Below are positions 10,454 to 27,954 of a stretch of 64,000 nucleotides of DNA, piece after piece (within the stretch, counting starts at the first letter, position 1; every line of letters starts with the position of its first letter). The DNA comes from Cynocephalus volans (taxonomy: Eukaryota > Chordata > Mammalia > Dermoptera > Cynocephalidae), in assembly GCF_027409185.1 (NCBI RefSeq), contig NC_084463.1:43006407-43070406 (forward strand). The letters are read 5' to 3'. The notes under the pieces were generated by a model. That model was not told the origin of the DNA. It worked only from the letters and a program-made list of their open reading frames with translations, and searched no databases. Made by a program: the position numbers and the translations under genes.

Positions 10454-11595
10454 CCACACCTATATCTTAAAATGTAATTAAGTTACAGTGTAATACTTGC
10501 TTATAAGTAACAGACACTTTTTATTTTTTATGTTTTTAGGTAAATAGACTTGTTTATGACTTGAAAAATAAATTTTAAAAACTTACAACATACTTTACTG
10601 ATGCAACCAATTGCTTTATATAATTCACGTGGCCTCCCTGAGCTCTAACAACCTCACTGAAGTCCATCCAGTTGTCATTCTGTGTGATTTTCAAAACTTT
10701 TGTGTGTGATTTTGAATTTCTATTGACTATTTTTGACATGTAATTTAAAATGTCTTCTTCCAAATAATTTTGTTTCTATTGAGTTCTGGCATCTTCTGTG
10801 TAACAGTTGGTATTTGCTAAGGAAATTGGTAAGAAACTAACCAAAATTCAATGACTTATAAAACAGAAATAAACACAAAATGCATTTCATTTGCTACATG
10901 TGTATTTGCTATGGAAACACTTTTTCGAGTGTGCTCAGGTGGGCAGTTTCTATGTTAGTGTTGCCTGGATTACAAATGAGGCTTCAGTCAGCTTGTGCCC
11001 CGACTGAGGCTGGTTGGTTTAAGATGTCATCACTCACTTGCCCTGTAGTTTTTGGTGGCTCTTGGGTAGGTCCTGTGTCTCCAACAGGGTAGCCCCAGGC
11101 TTCTTTACAACATAACTGTGTCTAAGAAGGCAAGCACCAACGGCAGTCACTTTCCGAAGCAATGTTTGCATCACATTTTCTAATGTCTTAGTGGCCAAAG
11201 AAAATCAATTGCAAAGCCCAGTTTATTGCGAGAACATACTATATGAGAAGATGGATACAGGGATACCTGACACTGGAAATTATTACTGGAAGAGTGTACC
11301 ACAAGAAATATGTATCATGTATGTCTTTTCTTATACTTATGGGCAAAAAATGTTGGGGTGCAAGATGTACACTTTTCTGATGTTTAGGTATATAAAAGCA
11401 AGATATGTTATAGTGGAAACACTCATGTGGACTCCTGTGTGAAATCCCTGTATTAATAGGCAAATGGTTAATACAGCCTAGGTATATTTTATCACATTAA
11501 TTTTAGTGAAGACATGATATTTTGTTCTTTGGTTTAAATGATTAAATTATATCTTAAGGTAAAATTAGATGTTGCTAAAGCAGTAGGTAATCTGT

Positions 11596-11674
11596 GAGGG
11601 GACTTCAAAAACTGTATTGAAGGATTCACATTATCTTTTAATTTAATGTTTATGCAGACTTTTTAAGTACCCTC
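11596..11674 (+). mobile_element. Small palindromic MITE (mariner-like), second copy
   Basis: Ends 'tgaggggacttcaaaaa' and 'ctttttaagtaccctca' are inverted repeats of each other and the same as those of the element at 3936-3999. The interior is ~45 bp and AT-rich. Confidence 0.55.
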
Positions 11675-11930
11675 ATCGGTTTTCATTAACCCCAAATTAA
11701 ATTGTCTGCTTTTTGTCAATTAATGTATTTGTAGATGCATCTTCAGTTAGTTATGTGCTGCCTCTTTTTGAGGCATAAAGGACTATCATCCAATAGGGAG
11801 AAAAGTCTGTTGTGTTGCTGATGGTGGTGGTTCTTGTTTCCAGCTAATTGGCAGTGTTTTGGTCAGGAGAATCTAAGATCAAGTCACACCAGTTCTCTTC
11901 TTAATTCACTCCATTTTCTTTCTCCTTCAG

Positions 11931-11989
11931 CTGTGCAGCCAGAGTGCTATTTGCATTTCCAAGAGCAACAAAAAATGAATAAGTCTTTG
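11931..11989 (+). other. ZNF717-like: Exon 2 of the KRAB-ZNF gene (59 nt)
   Basis: Preceded by the pyrimidine tract and acceptor 'tttctttctccttcag' and followed by the donor gtgagt at 11990. It contains 5' UTR and the start codon. The exon ends in phase 0, which joins exactly to the KRAB-A exon. Confidence 0.8.
11975..11989 (+). CDS. ZNF717-like: KRAB-ZNF protein, residues 1-5 (start codon)
   Basis: Codes M-N-K-S-L. ATG at 11975 lies in the context aaaaATGa. After splicing to 21432 the protein reads [17 protein letters not shown], the usual start of many KRAB proteins, which is the main reason for choosing this exon and start. Confidence 0.8.
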
Positions 11990-11999
11990 GTGAGTTGTT

Positions 12000-13842
12000 T
12001 GTTTATGTTCTTTACTTTGTCTGACATTGTATATATGACCTTTATGGGGTCCATGAATTAAAATAGAAAAATATAAATAAGTAAAACTTAGCTTGTGGGA
12101 AATGTAGGAATAAAAGATAAAGTTGGCATGTAGACACAGCAGGTAGGCAGAAGTTAGGATATTCCATGCTGAGTGCAAATTTGTCTCCAGTCCTTTTGAT
12201 GTCATGGCAAAAAGGAACTTTTGTTTCTTGATTGAAATGAAATTTGAGAGGACAGTATGCTACATTTTTTACGGAACATCCAGATTTGTTGCCACCAAAG
12301 TCTGACAGACAATTTTCATTGAGTATGTTGTGGAAGGTTTTTTTTTAACCACCAATTTGAAAACAAATACTTTCAGTTTTCTGCAGTAAAAACAGTAACC
12401 TAGTGCTTAAGAACAATTCCCTTAAAAAGGTTTTTCTGGAATTTCTAAAACAGTGTGAACCCAACAGCTTTTGGAAGGCCTTATTTGATTCACAGCTAAA
12501 ACCTGGATCATCGGGAGGATGGAGTCAACCACAGATTCTTGAATAACTCTATAAGTTTCTTTCAGTTCCTGTGTTCATGCAGGTGTGTAGCACACTGTGC
12601 AAAGTTATATTTTCTGGAAAATATTCTCACCATTCATTTGCTCTTGAACCCACTCAATATAGTTTTAGTTCAGTTCTTCAAAAGTTTGCCAATCACCTAA
12701 ATTTTAATCAATTTCAATGACTATTCTCTAGCCTTTGCCTTACTTGAATCTTCTGCCATATTTGAAACTGCTGTTCATGACCTTTTCCCAGAAATTCTTC
12801 TGTGTTACTTGCTAGGATGACCTCACTGATGGTTTCTTTTTTCTCTGAATTCTTCTACTTTCTATTTGTAGCAGAGTCCATCCAAGCACTCCATCCTGGG
12901 CCCTATTCTCACTCTGCAATTCTTCTTGAGAGATTCAATCCTCTGTAGTTTTCAGACCTATTCCTCTCCAGTTTGTACCTCTTTTCCAGCCTTTCAACCA
13001 TAGATTAAACTCCCTGTTGAATACTTCCTTGTAGCTATTAGAAATGTACCTTAAGGTAAAAAAAATTCAAGACCACAGTTTCTCACAAAATGCTGTCATG
13101 TGCACAATATAATTTTCCGCTCTCAAGAGCCTCAGAAATGTTTTGCTGTTAAAGAACGGGCTGAAAGCCCAACATAAACAGGTCCTGTGGCCTGTCATCT
13201 GCTCCTCCAGACACACCCACCTCACAGTGAAGACACTGGCAGGAACGTGTGGGCACTTCCTTTCAGAGAGGGCTGGTGGGAAGGAGAGGCACCTGTAGAC
13301 ACTGGTCTGATCAGTTAGTTATTCCCACTGGCCATGTGCTGTAGTTCTTTGAACAGGGCCTGGTCCTCTTCCCTGGAAAGTTTCCTCGTGACTCTTTACA
13401 CTTCCCCTTTGGCTGTCACAATTTTCTGTCAGTATCCTTATTCCTCACATGCTTGGGTTTGTACTTGACCAACTTTTTTTTTTTTTCTATTTCTTGCTTA
13501 TAGTAATTTGGGGATCCAATGGCCTCTTTTTCACCTTTTATCTAACTCTGGCCTTTTGATACAAGAAATGATGTAATCATTACTTTAGAAAGCACAGGCT
13601 TCTGTGCATTAAAATCCATTAGACCAAAACTACCCCCACAGAGCCGACACAGGCTCTTTGATTTTTAGCCTCCATTCAAAGTGTGTCATGTAATTTTCAA
13701 ATATTTGAGACTTTGTGAATATACTTTTGTTGTTGGTTTCTAATTTAATTTTATTGTGGTTAAAACATATTTTATAGTATTTCAGTCTTGAGACTTGTTT
13801 TATAGGTCAGTGTGTACTGTGTCTTGATGAGTGTTTCTGTAT
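12000..13842. other. Intron 2 of the KRAB-ZNF gene, unassigned part
   Basis: No further exon or clearly named repeat. Short open frames here are small and lack domains. Confidence 0.5.
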
Positions 13843-14290
13843 TAGTCTGGTTTTTTTTCTTTTCTTTTCTTTTCTTTTTTTTGTTTTGTTTCTTACAACA
13901 GAATATGTGAAACTGGACAATGCATTAAGAGAAGAGGTTATATTTTACAATTTTGGAGGCTAAGATCAAGTCCAGGATCTTCTTCATGGTGGGGCCTCTG
14001 TAGGGAGTCCTATGGCAATGCAGATTAACACATGGTGGGAATGGCAAGAGCACTTTCATGTGCCCAGTGTACAAAGCCACCAGTCTATGCCCATGATACC
14101 TCATTAACACATTAATCCATTACTTTGTAAGTGGATTAATGTATTCCCCAGGGCATTGTCATCACAATCCAGTCACCTCTTAAAGGTCCCACCTTGCAAA
14201 TATTATAATTGGATTTCCTACCCTCTTAACACTGTTATAATAGGGATCAAGTTTCCAACACATTAACATTGGTGGACACATTTACTCATA
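13843..14290 (-). mobile_element. MaLR solo LTR (MLT1/MST-like)
   Basis: Reverse-strand MaLR LTR: plus-strand order is the 'tattagtctg' end, a T-rich expansion, 'cttacaacagaatatgtgaa', 'ttttggaggc', 'cacattaatccatta', 'gtcacctcttaaaggtccca' and 'gatcaagtttccaacacatt'. These are the usual conserved blocks of old MaLR LTRs. Diverged; no internal region. Confidence 0.7.
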
Positions 14291-14359
14291 GCAGCTTCAG
14301 ATTGTACTCTACAAATATCAATTAGGTTGGATGGGGAAAACATACTCAGTTTCCCCTCC

Positions 14360-15170
14360 TATACTCAGAACACACTGCTGGCAGCTGACACCAGATACAT
14401 GAGGATTTCTCTTCATACACTAAGCCCAGAAGCAATTTTGCAGCAGAAATCAAGCAGGGTGCATTTCTAATTCAAATTTATTTTGGCACTATCTACTTGG
14501 AGGTAGCATCATATCTCATAAGTTAAGAGCTTTATCCCCAAGACTATCCCCACTTCAGATGCCAGTTGCAAGTCCATGTTCCTGGATCTTCTGACTGGCT
14601 CCCACAATGCCCTTTTTTCTCTTTAGTCTATATTAATTTACTAAAGGGGCTCCAAGAATTCAGTGAAACATTTACTTACACTTATTCATTCCAAAGGACA
14701 TTTTGAAAAATACAAATAGGTGAAGAGATACAAAGGGTGAGGTCTGGAAGGGTCCTGGCACAGGAGGTTCCATTCCCTTGGATATGAGGTACACCACCCT
14801 CCTGTCTCACGGATGAGTTCAACTGTCCTGAAGCTCCCTCAACCCTGTGTTCTTGGGTTTTTATGGAGGTCTCATTAGGCACAATTGATTGCAGCATAGG
14901 CCACTGTTGATCAACTTAACCTTCAGTTCCTCTCCCCACCCTGGAAGTTGGGGGTGTGGGCTGCAAGTCCCAACCCTCTAATTACAAAGTTGGCTCCGCT
15001 GGCAATCAGCTCCCATCCTGAATTTACCCAGGTGCAGCCAGCCACCAGCCAACTGATTAGCATGCAAAGTGACACTCATCACTTTGAAGAGTCTAAGGAT
15101 TTTAGGAGTTGTATGCTAGGAGGCAGAAACAGAGACAAATATACATATCCATAATATGATATAGTTACAA
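14360..15170 (-). mobile_element. Old mammalian solo LTR, probably ERVL-related
   Basis: A long repeat with blocks familiar from ancient mammalian LTRs: 'ggggctccaagaattcagtg', 'acatttacttacacttattc', 'gggtttttatggaggtctca', 'ttagcatgcaaagtgacact', 'aaggattttaggagttgtat'. The family name is not certain. No coding potential. Confidence 0.5.
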
Positions 15171-15640
15171 TTTTGTCAATTGTATCTGTATTCTTCCTGA
15201 CAATTTTATCTGGTTATTTCATTAGTTATTGAGAGAAAAGAATTCTGCAACTATGAATGTGGATTTGTCAATTTCTCACTTTAGCTCAGTTATTCTTTTC
15301 CAGGTACACTCATGTGCCACATAACATTTTAGTCAACAGACCCCATTTATATCTGTGCAGTAATCTACATTACATAGTCCAGTTATGTAGTAGGCTGTAC
15401 CATGTAGGTTCTGTAAGTGCACTCTATGAGGTTCATGCAGTGACAAAGTTGCCTAATGACACATTTTTCAGAACTTACCCAGTCTTTAAGCACCACATGA
15501 GTGTACTTTGTGGCTCTGTGTTTAGGCACAGACATAGTTATAATTGTTACATCTTCCTCATGTATAATCCTTCTGTTATTATGAAAGGGCTGTCTTTTTT
15601 CCCTGTTGATATATTTTGTCTTGAAGTTTCTTTTTGCTAG
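15171..15640. other. Unassigned intronic sequence
   Basis: An open frame at 15257-15637 exists but its translation shows no recognisable domain and lies between repeats; treated as chance. Confidence 0.4.
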
Positions 15641-15649
15641 TATTAATAT

Positions 15650-18600
15650 CTCAACTTAGGCTTTTTATACTTACTGTAAATGTAGTACATCTTTTTCCAT
15701 TTTTTAAAATTTTACTCTGTTTGTGTCTTTGTATTTAAACCATGTCTCTGTGGATAGCATATAGTTGGGTCTTACTTTCCTATCAAGGCTGACAGTCTCT
15801 GCATAAAGTAGAATATTTAGTCCAATTCAACTGAAACAAATTATTAATAAGGTTAGAGTTAGGTCTGCTATTTTGCTTCCCACTTTCTCTTTGTCTCAAT
15901 TGCCATTTTGTCCTCTGTTTTTACTTTCCTAAATTGTTTTTGGGTACTCAATTTATTTTTATTTATTTATTCATTTATTTTTCAGTATGATCAACTACTG
16001 GCCTCTGAAAATTATTTTCAAAATAATCTTTTTAATTTCAGTAAAAAAACACATATACACATATAAATTTAACCATTTCTTAACCTTTAAGTGGTGTTAG
16101 GTATATTCACACTGTTGTGCAGCAGATATCCAGAACTTTCTATCTTGGAAAACTGCAAGTCTGTACTCATTAAATGACTGCTCTCAATTTCCCTCTCCTC
16201 CCAGACCTTGACAACCACCATTCTACTTTGTGTTTCTAAAAATTTGACTTTCATCAGTGGAGCCATATAATATCTGTCATTTTGTGAGTGGCTTATTTTC
16301 CTTTGCATAATATTATCAAAGTTCCATGTTATACAATAAGACTGTGAGGACTTTCTTTGTTTTTAAGGCTATCTAATATTCCTTTATGAAAATAAGATGT
16401 TTTGTTTCTGTATTCACATTTCTCTAAGGACATCTGGAATGCTTCCAACTTTTAAGTGAATAATGTTGCCATGAACACAGTTGTGCAAATATTTTGCACT
16501 ACTATTATTAATTATTTTGGATTTATACACAAAATTGGATTGTTGGATTATATGGTAATTCTAATTTTAATTTTTTTAAAAGCAACTGTATTATTTTTGT
16601 AGTGGCTGCACCATTTTACATTCCCACCAACAAAACAGTTGACAAGGGTTCCAATTTTGCCTGTGCTTGTTTTTTTCTATTGTGTGTGAAGCAATATGTC
16701 ATTGTGGTTTTAGTTTGCATTTCTTTAATGGTTAGTGATGTCAAGCATGTTTTCATATGCTTGTTAGCCATTTGTATATCATCTTTGGAGCAATGTCTGT
16801 TCAAGACCTTTGCCCATTTTTAATCAGGTTATTTGTTTTTTGACTTGTGAGTTGAAGGATTCTTTGTATTCTGGATATTAATTTCTTGTGAGATATATGA
16901 TTCACAACTATTTCCTTTTTGGGGTGCTAATGTAAATAGTGTGGTTTTTGTTTTTTCGTTTTTTGTTTTTTTTTACTTCAAATTCCACGTGTTTGTTGCT
17001 AGTATATAGGAAAGTGATCAAATTTGCATATTAACTTTGGATCTTGCAATCACATTATAATCACTTATTAGTTCCAGAAGTTTTTTTGTCCGTTTTGGAT
17101 TTTTTACACATTATCATATGATCTGTAAACAAAGACAATTTTATTTTATTTTCCTTTATGTATGCCATTTATTTTAAGTAGTTATCTTATTGCATGAGCT
17201 AGTACTTTAAGTACCATGTTGAAAAGAGGGGTGAGATGGTGGATTCTTGCTTTGCTTCTGATTTTGCTGGAAGGCTTTGAATTTCTCACCATTAAGTATC
17301 ATATTAGCTGTAGTTTCCGTGGATAGACTATCAAGTTGATGAAGTTTCCCTCTAATTCTGGTTTACTGAGAGTATTTATCAGGAATGATGCTGTATTTTG
17401 TCTCATGCTTTTCTGGTTCTATGCTGTGATCATAAGGTTTTTCTATTTAAGTCTGCTGATGTGATGGATTATATTAATTGATGTTCAAATGTGTACCAGC
17501 TTTGCATGCCTGGAATAAATCTGACTTGATCATAATGCACAGCTCTTTTAACTACATTTTTGGATTAGGTTTACCAATATTTTGTTGAGGACTTTTGCAT
17601 GTATATTCATGAGTGGTAATGATTTGTACTTTTCTCTTCTTGTAATGTCTTTTCCTGGTTTTGGTATTGAGGTAATGCTGCCCTCATAGAATGAGTTGGG
17701 AAGTACCAATACACAGTAGGGAATTGCTATAATTTCTTCCTTAAATGTTTGGTTGAATTTAACATTGTACACATCTGGGAAGGATGTTTTCTGCTTTGAA
17801 GATTATTAATGATTTACTCATTTTCTATAACAGATATATGCTTATTCATATTGTGTATTTCTTATTGTGTGAATTTTGATAATTGTATCTTGTGAGGATT
17901 TGATCCATTTTATCTAAGTTTTCAAATGTGTGCAAGAGAATTGGTCATAGTATATCATTATTATCCTTTTATGTCCACAGGATCTGTAGAGATGCCCCTC
18001 CTCTCATTCCTAATATTGGTTGTTTTGGTCCTCTTTTTCCATAGCCTTTTTATAGGATTCTTAACTCTATTTATCTTTCCAAAAAATCAGATATTTTGTT
18101 CTTTGTTTTTGATAGTCTCTATTGACTTTCTATTTTAAAATTATTAATTTTTTTTTTGTGTGTGTGTGTGTGTGTAAAAGCATACATAACTTTACACATT
18201 GTTTCCAAAATTATTGGATACAACCTATTATATGTTAGATCAATTCAGAATAAGAAAAATAAAACCTTTTATTTTACTTCCACTTATTTCTTCTTTAATT
18301 CTGTTCCTTTTTTTATGGAGGTTAAGATTTCTGACCTATATGCATCTTTTTCTCCTGTCAACAGAAATTCTTTTCATATTTCTTGCAAGACATTTACACT
18401 GGCAGCAGATTTCCTTAATTTTTGTTCATATGAGAAAGTCTTTATTTTTCCTTCTTTTTTGAAGGATGATTTTACAGGGTAGAGAACTCTAAGTTAGTGG
18501 GTTTCTTCTCTTGACGCTTTGAGAGTTTCATTTCACTGAGTTCTTACTTGCATGGATTCTGAGCAGATTTTGTATGTAATTCTTATCTTTTCTTCTCCAT

Positions 18601-19270
18601 AAGTAAGATTTTGTTCTCTTTTCCTTTTTGTAGTTTTTTTTTTAAAATTGATTTTCAGTGTTTTAATAATGATATGCTTAGGTGTAGTTTTTGGCATTTA
18701 TCATGGTTGATATTCTCTGAGTTTCCTGGGTCTTTGCTTTGGTGTCTGACATTAATCTGTGGGCGCTCTCAAGCATTATTGTTCCAAATATACATTCTGT
18801 TTCTTTTTGTCTCTCTTTCTATTTTTTTGGGGGGGGGTATTCTCATTATTCTATGGGACAATTTTGTAGTTTTTCCCACAGTCCTTGGATATTATGTTCT
18901 TTTCTGTCTTAGTTCTCTTTGCTTTTCAGATTTTGAAGTTTCTATTGATGTATTTTCAAGCTCAGAGATTCTTTTCTCAGCCTTGTTCAGTCTGTTAATA
19001 AGCCAATTAAAAACATTCCTAATTTCGGTTACACTGTTTTTGATCTGTGTTACTGTTTTTATGTTTGTTTGTTTGTTTTGGTACTTCCTTAGAACTTTTA
19101 TGTGTACTTTCATTGCCCATCTGCTGTTGAGTAATGTCTACTTTATCCATTTGATCCCTAAGGTTATTCATCAGAGTTTTAAAATAAAACTTGTTTGACA
19201 GTTTTAACATTCTGATCATGGCTTTTTCTGATGCTTGCTCTATCACTTCCAGCTGTGTTTCTTTACTTGT
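15650..19270 (-). mobile_element. Decayed antisense L1 copies, 3' UTR through ORF1 region
   Basis: Runs opposite to the host gene in intron 2. ORF2 C-terminal remnants lie at 16616-16804 ([23 protein letters not shown]), RT remnants at 17548-17772 (NSFYEGSITSIPKPGKD, LMNIHAKVLNKIL) and an ORF1 coiled-coil remnant at 18892-19246 (INRLNKAEKRISELENTSIE). A second older L1 3' part may cover 15960-16600. Order and strand fit one near full-length, inactive L1. Confidence 0.75.
18155..18175 (+). repeat. (TG)n microsatellite
   Basis: About ten TG units after a T run, inside the antisense L1. Confidence 0.9.
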
Positions 19271-19379
19271 TTATTCTGTTTTTTTTTTTTGTCTTAAAAA
19301 TGCCTTGTAATTGTTTTCTTTATAGCCCGATATGATGTAACAGGGAAAAGAAACTACTGTAAATATGCATTCAGTAATG

Positions 19380-19480
19380 TGGTCTTAAGCTGTGGAGAGG
19401 GGGGAGCTGTCTTGGTCCATTTGGAGTTCTTTAACAAAATATCTCAAAGTAGGTAATGAATAAACAATAGAATATTCTGG
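19380..19480 (-). mobile_element. MaLR LTR end fragment
   Basis: 'cttggtccatttggagttct' and 'caaaatatctcaaagtaggt' correspond to the 3' terminal block of a MaLR LTR read in reverse. Only ~100 bp is recognisable. Confidence 0.4.
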
Positions 19481-19915
19481 CATATTTAAATGTTTGCCTT
19501 TTTGCTCTCACAGGTGAAAGCAAGGGGGGAGATCTTTTTTATTATTAACTGTAGGATCCTGTTCATGCTTTTGACAGTGAATTACATAGTACTTTGGTTT
19601 CCTGCTATGACTGGGTCTCCTGGAGTTTTAACCCTCAGAGTTGTCTACAACTCTATTGATGAGCCTCCATCAATTTGTCAGTCACAATTTAAGTTTTCAA
19701 GCTCTTACGCTGTTTCCCGTGGTGGTTTCCAATAGTAAATATCCACTCCTGTAAGCCATGACTCCATATATTTGCCTGTCTGCCTCTCTAATCTTTGGGG
19801 CAGCAGTGTGCTCTGTGTCCTTTTCTTTCTTACTGTTCAAGAAGAGTTATTGATTTTTCAGTCTTCAGCTTTTTATTTGTTGTTCCAATGGAGTGATGAT
19901 TTCCAAGTGTTTTTC

Positions 19916-19917
<2 letters not shown>

Positions 19918-19957
<40 letters not shown>
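19918..19957 (+). repeat. (TG)20 microsatellite
   Basis: About 40 bp of uninterrupted TG in intron 2, likely polymorphic. Confidence 0.95.
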
Positions 19958-19960
<3 letters not shown>

Positions 19961-19969
19961 GAATAGAAA

Positions 19970-21563
<1,594 letters not shown>

Positions 21564-21797
21564 TGAAACTCCTCAGTGTCAGGGGCAGTACTTTCTTCCT
21601 CTATGGTAAATAAAGGAACCACTTATAAGATTTAATGCTATTTAGGTAGGATTTTATTCCATAAATAATGCATCATCCCTCTCCAAAGAAACATTCAAAT
21701 TGGCCCTGTCATTTCATAGCATCTTAAGATGAGCTCTTGTCATCCTTTCAAGAACCTGACAACAATTTTGCAAAGTCCCTGTTATTATCCATTAAAG

Positions 21798-21887
21798 GGT
21801 ACTGCATTACCAAACCTGAAGTGATCTTCAAGTTGGAGCAAGAAGCAGAACAATGGACAATAGACTCCCAAAACCAGAGTCTACAAG
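21798..21887 (+). CDS. ZNF717-like: KRAB-B exon (90 nt)
   Basis: Encodes a KRAB-B box beginning GYCITKPEVIFKLEQ and including EAEQWTID (residues 48-77). The LEQ and W positions that define KRAB-B are kept; the common G-E-E-P-W reads E-A-E-Q-W. Acceptor 'attaaag' ends at 21797, with a weak pyrimidine tract; donor gtcagt at 21888. Only 239 bp downstream of KRAB-A, as usual. Enters and leaves in phase 1. Confidence 0.88.
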
Positions 21888-22205
21888 GTCAGTATGTCCT
21901 GGGCACTGAGGCTGGAAAGAGTAAGGTCCAGCAGATTTTGGTCATGTTCAGCTGTTTTTACCAATATATTTGCTAGATTTCAGACCAGAGAACTCCTGGC
22001 CTACTTAGAAACTCATGCATTATATAATCTCCAAATAGAGCTCTAACACTTATATACCCACGTTTTATTTTAATGAGTAGTTCATATACTTCCACAAATC
22101 TAATCTCTACCTTTCTTGTTTTAGATCCTTTTATTTACTGTGAACTTTATCAGTATTCTTGGTAGCTCTCTTTTGGTCCATTATCATGTACATCTCCTTC
22201 CAGAA

Positions 22206-22630
22206 TGTTTTAGTCCATGTTTTTCTACTTGTAATTTTATACCTGAAAACAGGTAATTTATAAGGAAACAAAATTTATTTTTTATAGTTATGTAGGCAGA
22301 CAAGTCCAAAGTTTAGGTATCACATCTGGTGGGGGTCTTCTCATTTGTGGGGACTCTCAGCAGAGTCCACAGTTGGTGCACTGTGTCACAAGGCGAGAGT
22401 GGCAAAAGTGTGTCCACATGCTGTTTAAAGCCACCAATCTACCCTCAATAACCCATTAAGTCACTATTTCATGAACAGATCAATCCATTCATAAAGGCAT
22501 GGCCTTCACTATGTAATAACTTCCTCAAAGCCTTACAGTTCAAATACCATAGTTAGATTTTCCACACTCTTCATACTGTTAATATGATGATCAAACTTCA
22601 ATATGAGTTTGGGGGAAAATTTAAATTATA
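22206..22630 (-). mobile_element. MaLR solo LTR (MLT1-like)
   Basis: In intron 4. Plus-strand blocks in reverse LTR order: 'aacaggtaatttataaggaa', 'gtccaaagtttaggtatcac', 'ccattcataaaggcatggcc', 'acttcctcaaagccttacag', 'gatgatcaaacttcaatatg'. Old and diverged. Confidence 0.65.
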
Positions 22631-27011
<4,381 letters not shown>

Positions 27012-27900
27012 CAACAATGTTCAGAAATTTTCTAAAGTAAATCAGACTTCAGTGTATATCACAATACTCACACAGGTGAGACACCATATGAATATAAAGA
27101 ATGTACAAAATCTTTCTACCATAACTTGGATCTCAATAAACGTAAGAAAAATCACACATAGAAAAGGCCCTATGAATACAATGTGTTAAAAAACCTTCAA
27201 ACATGTCAATCTTCAGCATGCATCAGAGATTCACACAGATGAGAAGCCCTATGTATGTAATGAATGTGGAAAAACCTTTCACCAGAAGTCAAACCTCAGC
27301 AAGCATTGGAGAATTTACGCATGTGAGAATCCAGATGAATGTAAAGAATATAGGAAACCTTTCTACAGTAAAGCAGACCTCCGTGTCCATCAAAGAACTC
27401 ACACAGTTGTGAAACCATATGAATGTAATGAATGTAGGAAATCTTCCTACCAGAAATCAAACCTTACTAGTCATGAGCACACTTCAGGATGCATCAGAGA
27501 ACTCACGTAAAAGAGAAAACCTATGAATGTACAGCTGTCCATTCATATCCACAGGGGATTGGTTTCAAAACTTTCCATAGATACCAAAATCTGTGGATGC
27601 TCAAGTCTTATATGAAGTGGTGAGCTAACATTCTGCTGCACAATTTCACATCATGTCTAGATTACTTATATTACTGAATACATTAAAAACAATATAATTT
27701 GTTGTAGTTTTTTGGTATATTTTGAATTGCCATACTTTCTTTTTTTCAAATATTTTTGATTTATAGTTGGTTGAATCCATGAATGTGGATTTTGTGGATA
27801 TGAAAGGCTGATTGTAATGAATGTAGAACATCTTTTGTCAGAAGTCACACCTAAGCAGACATCAGAGAACTCACATAAGGGAGAAATACTGCATGGCAAA
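27012..27900 (+). pseudogene. Decayed zinc fingers downstream of the stop
   Basis: The finger array continues past the stop with frameshifts and lost Cys/His codons: 'gtgagacaccatatgaatat' (27076), 'gaatgtggaaaaacctttca' (27262), 'gaaaccatatgaatgtaatg' (27411), and again beyond a transposon at 27817-27880. At least seven finger relics are visible. They would lie in the 3' UTR of the current gene. Confidence 0.8.
27532..27814 (+). mobile_element. Tigger/MER2-type DNA transposon (pogo group)
   Basis: A 283-bp non-autonomous element with the blocks 'ggggattggtttcaaaactt', 'taccaaaatctgtggatgct', 'tttgatttatagttggttga' and 'gtggatatgaaaggctg' known from Tigger/MER2 repeats. TA target duplications at 27530-27531 and 27815-27816. 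It splits a zinc-finger relic whose two halves join in register when the element and one TA are set aside. Confidence 0.85.
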
Positions 27901-27921
27901 GACTAGCTAATTTTTTCCAGA

Positions 27922-27943
27922 AACACACACACACACACACACA
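27922..27943 (+). repeat. (CA)11 microsatellite
   Basis: Short uninterrupted CA run. Confidence 0.9.
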
Positions 27944-27954
27944 AAACACTGTCT

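Larger units (their letters stand above)
9312..10870 (+). repeat. Duplicated intron-1 segment, copy 1
   Basis: Matches 57520-58675 in the same orientation, diverged. Shared phrases include 'aaacacgctctc' (9371 and 57580), 'tttctatggattat' (10093 and 57972) and 'gcttacaacata' type sequence near 10580 and 58393. Copy 1 carries an L1 3' end and a CYN SINE that copy 2 lacks; copy 2 carries a SINE that copy 1 lacks. Probably left by duplication of a zinc-finger gene unit. Confidence 0.75.

Noticed and set aside
18611..19198. 195-codon hydrophobic open frame on the + strand
   Set aside because: It is the antisense of an L1 ORF1 coiled-coil region; the apparent membrane segments come from reading A-rich coding sequence backwards.
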